Positions 56,794 through 64,000 of a stretch of 64,000 nucleotides of DNA are shown in pieces. Each line of letters starts with the position of its first letter. The stretch's first letter is position 1. The stretch is from Stenotrophomonas rhizophila (GTDB lineage: Bacteria; Pseudomonadota; Gammaproteobacteria; Xanthomonadales; Xanthomonadaceae): the NCBI RefSeq assembly GCF_003651185.1, contig NZ_RCDC01000008.1, positions 1 to 64,000 of the forward strand, read 5' to 3'. The position numbers and the translations under genes are program-made. Below the pieces are notes generated by a model. It ran no database searches. It saw only the letters and a program-made list of their open reading frames with translations, and was not told the DNA's origin.

Positions 56794-56837
56794 TGTGGAT
56801 AAAAAAGCCGGCTGATTCGACGGTAAAGTTATCCACA
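56794..56837. other. Two perfect DnaA boxes between dnaA and dnaN
   Basis: TTATCCACA on the minus strand (56794-56802) and on the plus strand (56829-56837), converging on each other. The 276-bp gap also holds a T-rich stretch near 56955-56980. This is where Xanthomonas-type origins have been placed and it is one oriC candidate. Confidence 0.7.
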
Positions 56838-57001
56838 CCTTTCCCCACCCCTTGGGGGCTAGTAATGCAGAGGGTTTCGCGGTCAAAAACCCTATTGTTT
56901 ACAAAGGCTTAGTCGTGTTTTCCCGCGATTCTGGCCCTACCAGCACCACCAAGCTTTTGATTTATTCCACATTTTTTTAAAGCATAGGGGCACGGAACCA
57001 C

Positions 57002-58102
57002 ATGCGTTTCACACTGCAGCGCGAAGCCTTTCTCAAGCCGTTGGCACAAGTCGTCAACGTGGTCGAACGCCGCCAGACCCTGCCGGTTCTGGCTAATTTC
57101 CTGGTTCAGGTCCAGAACGGACAGCTCTCGCTGACCGGTACGGACCTGGAAGTGGAAATGGTGTCGCGGATCGCGGTGGAAGATGCCCAGGACGGCGAGA
57201 CCACCATCCCCGCCCGCAAGCTGTTCGAGATCATCCGCGCCCTGCCCGACGGCAGCCGGATCACCGTCTCGCAGGCCGGTGACAAGATCACCGTCCAGGC
57301 CGGGCGCAGCCGCTTCACCCTGGCAACGTTGCCGGCCAACGACTTCCCGTCTGTCGACGAAGTCGAAGCAACCGAACGCGTGGCCATCGGCGAAGCGACC
57401 CTGAAGGAACTGATCGAACGCACCGCGTTCGCGATGGCCCAGCAGGACGTGCGCTACTACCTCAACGGCCTGCTGTTCGACCTGCGTGGCGATGCCCTGC
57501 GTACCGTGGCGACCGACGGTCACCGCCTGGCGCTGTGCGAAACCGAGCTGGAAAAAGCCAGCGGCGCCAAGCGTCAGATCATCGTGCCGCGCAAGGGCGT
57601 GACCGAGCTGCAGCGTCTGCTGGAAAGCGGCGATCGTGAGATCGAGCTGGAAGTCGGCCGCAGCCACGTTCGCGTCAAACGCGACGACGTAACCTTCACC
57701 TCGAAGCTGATCGACGGCCGGTTCCCGGATTACGAGGCTGTGATTCCGATCGGTGCCGACCGTGAAGTGAAGGTTGATCGCGAAGCCCTGCGTGCCTCGC
57801 TGCAGCGCGCTGCGATTCTGTCCAACGAAAAGTACCGCGGCATCCGCGTGGAAGTCTCGCCGGGCAACCTGAAGATCAGCGCGCACAACCCGGAGCAGGA
57901 AGAAGCCCAGGAAGAGATCGAGGCCGATACCACGGTCAGCGATCTGGCGATCGGCTTCAACGTGAACTACCTGCTGGACGCGTTGTCCGCACTGCGCGAC
58001 GAGCACGTCGTCATCCAGCTGCGCGATTCGAACTCCTCTGCCCTGGTCCGTGAGGCCAGCAGCGAGAAGTCGCGTCACGTCGTGATGCCGCTGCGCCTGT
58101 GA
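57002..58102 (+). CDS. dnaN: DNA polymerase III beta sliding clamp
   Basis: 366 residues forming the ring-shaped processivity clamp. MRFTLQREAFLKPLAQVVNV at the N-terminus, TDLEVEMVSRI and VATDGHRLALCE in the middle, and the C-terminal HVVMPLRL are the canonical features; the C-terminal region forms part of the pocket that binds polymerase. It ends at an intrinsic terminator, so recF is not simply read through from it. Confidence 0.98.
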   Translation: MRFTLQREAFLKPLAQVVNVVERRQTLPVLANFLVQVQNGQLSLTGTDLEVEMVSRIAVEDAQDGETTIPARKLFEIIRALPDGSRITVSQAGDKITVQAGRSRFTLATLPANDFPSVDEVEATERVAIGEATLKELIERTAFAMAQQDVRYYLNGLLFDLRGDALRTVATDGHRLALCETELEKASGAKRQIIVPRKGVTELQRLLESGDREIELEVGRSHVRVKRDDVTFTSKLIDGRFPDYEAVIPIGADREVKVDREALRASLQRAAILSNEKYRGIRVEVSPGNLKISAHNPEQEEAQEEIEADTTVSDLAIGFNVNYLLDALSALRDEHVVIQLRDSNSSALVREASSEKSRHVVMPLRL

Positions 58103-58115
58103 CCTGAAACGCGCA

Positions 58116-58131
58116 AGTTCCACGTGGAACC
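58116..58131. other. parS site 1 (ParB binding)
   Basis: AGTTCCACGTGGAACC, one base off the TGTTCCACGTGGAACC form of parS known from Pseudomonas. It starts 14 bp after the dnaN stop. Confidence 0.8.
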
Positions 58132-58143
58132 GAGTGGTTCTGA

Positions 58144-58171
58144 GAAGCCCGGCATTGCCGGGTTTCTTTTT
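58144..58171 (+). terminator. Intrinsic terminator after dnaN
   Basis: A 10-bp stem with one G-T pair (58144-58153 with 58157-58166), loop ATT, then five T (58167-58171). Well placed 42 bp after the dnaN stop. Confidence 0.88.
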
Positions 58172-58185
58172 GGGCGGGAAAACGA

Positions 58186-58201
58186 TGTTCCACGTGGAGC
58201 A
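58186..58201. other. parS site 2 (ParB binding)
   Basis: TGTTCCACGTGGAGCA, one mismatch to the parS palindrome, 70 bp from site 1. Confidence 0.75.
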
Positions 58202-58223
58202 TTTGTCTGGGGGCTTGGGCTTT

Positions 58224-58247
58224 CGCCGTCGCCGTCGCCGTCGCCGT
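58224..58247 (+). repeat. Tandem CGCCGT hexamer repeat
   Basis: Four exact copies of CGCCGT in the dnaN-recF gap, just after parS site 2. Such a tract can vary in copy number by slippage. No gene is affected by it. Confidence 0.8.
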
Positions 58248-58539
58248 ACTGTTGGTTTGATCGTTTGCCGACGCAGCCCAACTCACGTGGACAGACGCCA
58301 AGTAGCAAAGCCGACACGTTGGCAACGAGCCTTCACGCCTTCCATCCGACGAGACGGTGACTACGTTCGGCTCCCGTTCCTTCGGTGCGGCACCAGACGG
58401 GGTCAGCGAAAAATGGCGATCGACTGCTGTCGCGCTTGTCGATTCTGCCTGCGTCAACCTAGCGAACTGCGCAAATTGCTCGTCTGCTCCGAAGCGCTGT
58501 TGCGCCCGGCTTTCAGACCGCTGGATCACAGCTCTATGC

Positions 58540-58774
58540 TTTTAAAAACTGTATATAAATCTAAAGCTTGGTGGTGGTGGTAGGGCCAGATTTGGTTGAA
58601 AAGTAGGTTAAGTGTTTGCTTTTAAAGAGAAATATAGGCTCGAAACCCCCGGTAAAACAGGGTCTAAGCCTGGGGGTGATCCTGTGGATATCTTTCGAGG
58701 TGGTGCAAGAGGCCTTTTTTATCCACAGATTGCCCATAGGCTGTGCATAAGCCATACAGAGCGGGTGTGGACAG
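58540..58774. other. Origin-like stretch in the dnaN-recF gap
   Basis: The gap of 1172 bp (58103-59274) holds no convincing gene. Inside it, 58540-58640 is strongly AT-rich for this genome (for example TTTTAAAAACTG, TATATAAATC). It is followed by four DnaA boxes: ATATCCACA (minus strand, 58683-58691, 8 of 9), TTATCCACA (plus, 58719-58727, exact), TTATGCACA (minus, 58742-58750, exact to TTATNCACA) and CTGTCCACA (minus, 58766-58774, 7 of 9). AT-rich unwinding region plus box cluster is the architecture of a replication origin. The rest of the gap (58775-59190) shows nothing I can assign. Confidence 0.6.
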
Positions 58775-59274
58775 TCTCGTTTGGGTCTGCGCGCGTTGCT
58801 TGGGTTCTACCCTGGGGCGATTGAACCTCACGTCCAGATTTAAAAAAAACAGGGCACCGGCCGCGTCCCTGGCTCGCAAGGCGGGCAAAAAGCGGTGCAA
58901 ATTCGTTGAAATCTGCAGCACCTCAGTGCTGCGTAGGTCGCAGATTTGAAGAAATTCAGCCCCCTCCGGCGGGCCATGCGGCGGTAAACGGAGGTTTCAC
59001 GTGGCGGTCCTGGCCGCGGCGCTGACGTCGGCGGCCGACATTGCGCTTGTCTGTCCCAATGACCGTTGGCGTCACCCGAAATGGACGCATGGCAGACCGA
59101 GCCGCCACCGCGCTGAACACCGGGACAGACCGATCGGCTCCTTCCGCCCTCGGCGACGGGTCAGGTACCCACCCGCGGCGCGCGGCGCATCCGGCCACGT
59201 GGAACCCGGGCAATGCAGTAAGCTGATCGATTCCCCCTACCCGTCTGCCGCCCCGTGCGGTGTTGATCGTCCGC

Positions 59275-62945
<3,671 letters not shown>

Positions 62946-63018
62946 CACAATCGGGGACGGGCCGGCCGGGTGCGACCTGCACCCTGGCCGGCCATCGCCC
63001 CCCGATGCCAGGAATCCG

Positions 63019-63870
63019 ATGTCCGCTACCCCCCCGGCGTCCATGACGCCTCCGCTGCCCCCTGCCGTCCCGTCATCGCCGCGCAAGCCGGGTTCCCCGC
63101 TCGCGGGCTTCTTCATCGACCTGGGCATTGGCGTGCTGGTGCTGCTGTCGCTGAGCCTGATCAGCGGCTTGGTCTGGGGGCTGTACCGCGGTGCGATCGT
63201 TGGCTACCAGGCCGCTCGCGACGGTGCGGATGCTTCGGCCGTTGCCGGTCTTGCCCAGCAGCTGGGCCAACCCGGGGCGCTCGCCCAGATCCTGATGGCG
63301 CTCGTTGCTACCGGTGGTGCCGCGCTGGTGCTGTATTTCTTCCGTCGCCGGGCCACGCCCGCCGAACGTGTGCTGTCCTTCCAGGCGGCACGTCGCCCCT
63401 CGACATGGGGGTGGACATTGCTGGTGGCCACCGGTGTGATCATCGGCAGCAACCTGATCGCATGGTTGGCCAAGCAGGGGGGCATCGAACCGGTGCCGAC
63501 CAATCTGGCGCTGATGGAACAGGCAATCACGCGTTTCCCCTGGTTCCTTGCCCTGTTTGCCGTCGTGCTCGCGCCGGCCTATGAAGAGCTGTTGTTCCGC
63601 CGTGTCCTGTTCGGTCGCCTGTGGCAGGCCGGTCGCCCGGTGTTGGGCATCGTCCTGAGCAGCCTGGCCTTCGCTCTGGTACATGAAATCCCCGGCACCA
63701 GTGCCAATGGCCCGTGGGAAATCGCCCAGCTATGGCTCGTCTATGGCGGCATGGGTGCGGCCTTCGCCTGGCTCTACCAACGCACCGGAACCTTGTGGGC
63801 GCCGATCGCCGCGCATGGCTTGAACAACGGCATCGCCCTGGTCGCGCTGATGTTCCTGGGCATCCATTGA
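63019..63870 (+). CDS. CPBP-family intramembrane metalloprotease (Abi/CAAX type)
   Basis: 283 residues with about seven membrane segments after a Pro-rich N-terminus. Metal-binding motifs are APAYEELLFRRVLFGRLW (EExxxR), FALVHEIPG and APIAAHGLNNGIAL, in the order seen in CPBP proteases. Substrate unknown; family members process proteins or act in bacteriocin immunity. It lies 73 bp downstream of gyrB on the same strand. Confidence 0.9.
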   Translation: MSATPPASMTPPLPPAVPSSPRKPGSPLAGFFIDLGIGVLVLLSLSLISGLVWGLYRGAIVGYQAARDGADASAVAGLAQQLGQPGALAQILMALVATGGAALVLYFFRRRATPAERVLSFQAARRPSTWGWTLLVATGVIIGSNLIAWLAKQGGIEPVPTNLALMEQAITRFPWFLALFAVVLAPAYEELLFRRVLFGRLWQAGRPVLGIVLSSLAFALVHEIPGTSANGPWEIAQLWLVYGGMGAAFAWLYQRTGTLWAPIAAHGLNNGIALVALMFLGIH

Positions 63871-63943
63871 TCGATCACGCGGCTTGACGAAAATTTACGT
63901 CGCCGCGTTCCACACTGCGCACATGAACACGGGGGGATCGCAC

Positions 63944-64000
63944 ATGAAACCAGTGCTGTTGGGAATTGCCATCGCCATGCTGGTGAGCGCATGCGCCACC
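63944..64000 (+). CDS. Lipoprotein, 5' end only (cut by window end)
   Basis: The visible 19 residues, MKPVLLGIAIAMLVSACAT, form a lipoprotein signal with lipobox VSAC (Cys17). GGGGGGA lies just upstream of ATG 63944; ATG 63923 is an in-frame alternative. The remainder is outside the window, so the product cannot be named. Confidence 0.7.
   Translation, partial: MKPVLLGIAIAMLVSACAT

Noticed and set aside
58124..58583. Small open frames in the dnaN-recF gap
   Set aside because: They run over a terminator, a parS site and a hexamer repeat and have repetitive Arg/Ser composition; no ribosome site.

Overview
The window is high-GC gammaproteobacterial chromosome from the Xanthomonadaceae, most likely Stenotrophomonas. 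Three things point there: the rpmH-rnpA-yidC-mnmE / dnaA-dnaN-recF-gyrB block around the replication origin, three GTAG-type palindromes of the SMAG class known from Stenotrophomonas maltophilia, and the protein sequences themselves. I ran no database search, so species is not claimed.

Layout. 1-510: the leader of a ribosomal RNA operon on the minus strand, with three tandem promoters; the rRNA genes lie off the left edge. 0.5-9.5 kb: a BenE-type transporter, a lytic transglycosylase fused to a sugar-phosphate epimerase, ergothioneine genes egtB-egtD, a membrane GGDEF protein, a YchJ-like protein and a TSUP transporter. 9.5-15.3 kb: a three-gene Wadjet/Mks-type SMC operon (jetA-jetB-jetC) with no jetD beside it, whose SMC subunit ends in a histone-H1-like tail. 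15.5-21.4 kb: folE, then a MarR-controlled tripartite efflux operon (DUF1656, HlyD, OprM-type channel, FUSC pump). 21.9-30.8 kb: recC-recB-recD with overlapping ends. 31.0-35.1 kb: the lipid-transport operon mlaF-E-D-C-B-A, closed by a strong bidirectional terminator. 35.1-46.5 kb: glutathione peroxidase, rmuC, two LysR regulators, a quinone-reductase-like oxidoreductase, a LysE exporter, an aldo/keto reductase, an amino acid permease and a dipeptidase. 46.6-51.3 kb: SMAG repeats, rlmI, a yybP-ykoY manganese riboswitch ahead of a TerC protein, a rhomboid protease and a glycerophosphodiesterase. 51.4-64 kb: mnmE, yidC, rnpA and rpmH on the minus strand; dnaA, dnaN, recF, gyrB, a CPBP protease and the start of a lipoprotein gene on the plus strand.

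The origin region is the clearest functional theme. DnaA-box clusters lie upstream of dnaA, between dnaA and dnaN, and inside an unusually long (1.17 kb) gene-free stretch between dnaN and recF, which also carries an AT-rich patch. Four near-identical parS palindromes (ParB sites) lie between the end of dnaN and the end of recF, two of them inside the recF reading frame. Most genes left of dnaA that belong to the core block are on the minus strand and those to the right on the plus strand, as expected for replication leaving from here in both directions.

The most unusual items are the jetD-less SMC operon with its basic tail, the transglycosylase-epimerase fusion, the parS sites embedded in recF, and the long dnaN-recF gap as a competing origin candidate.
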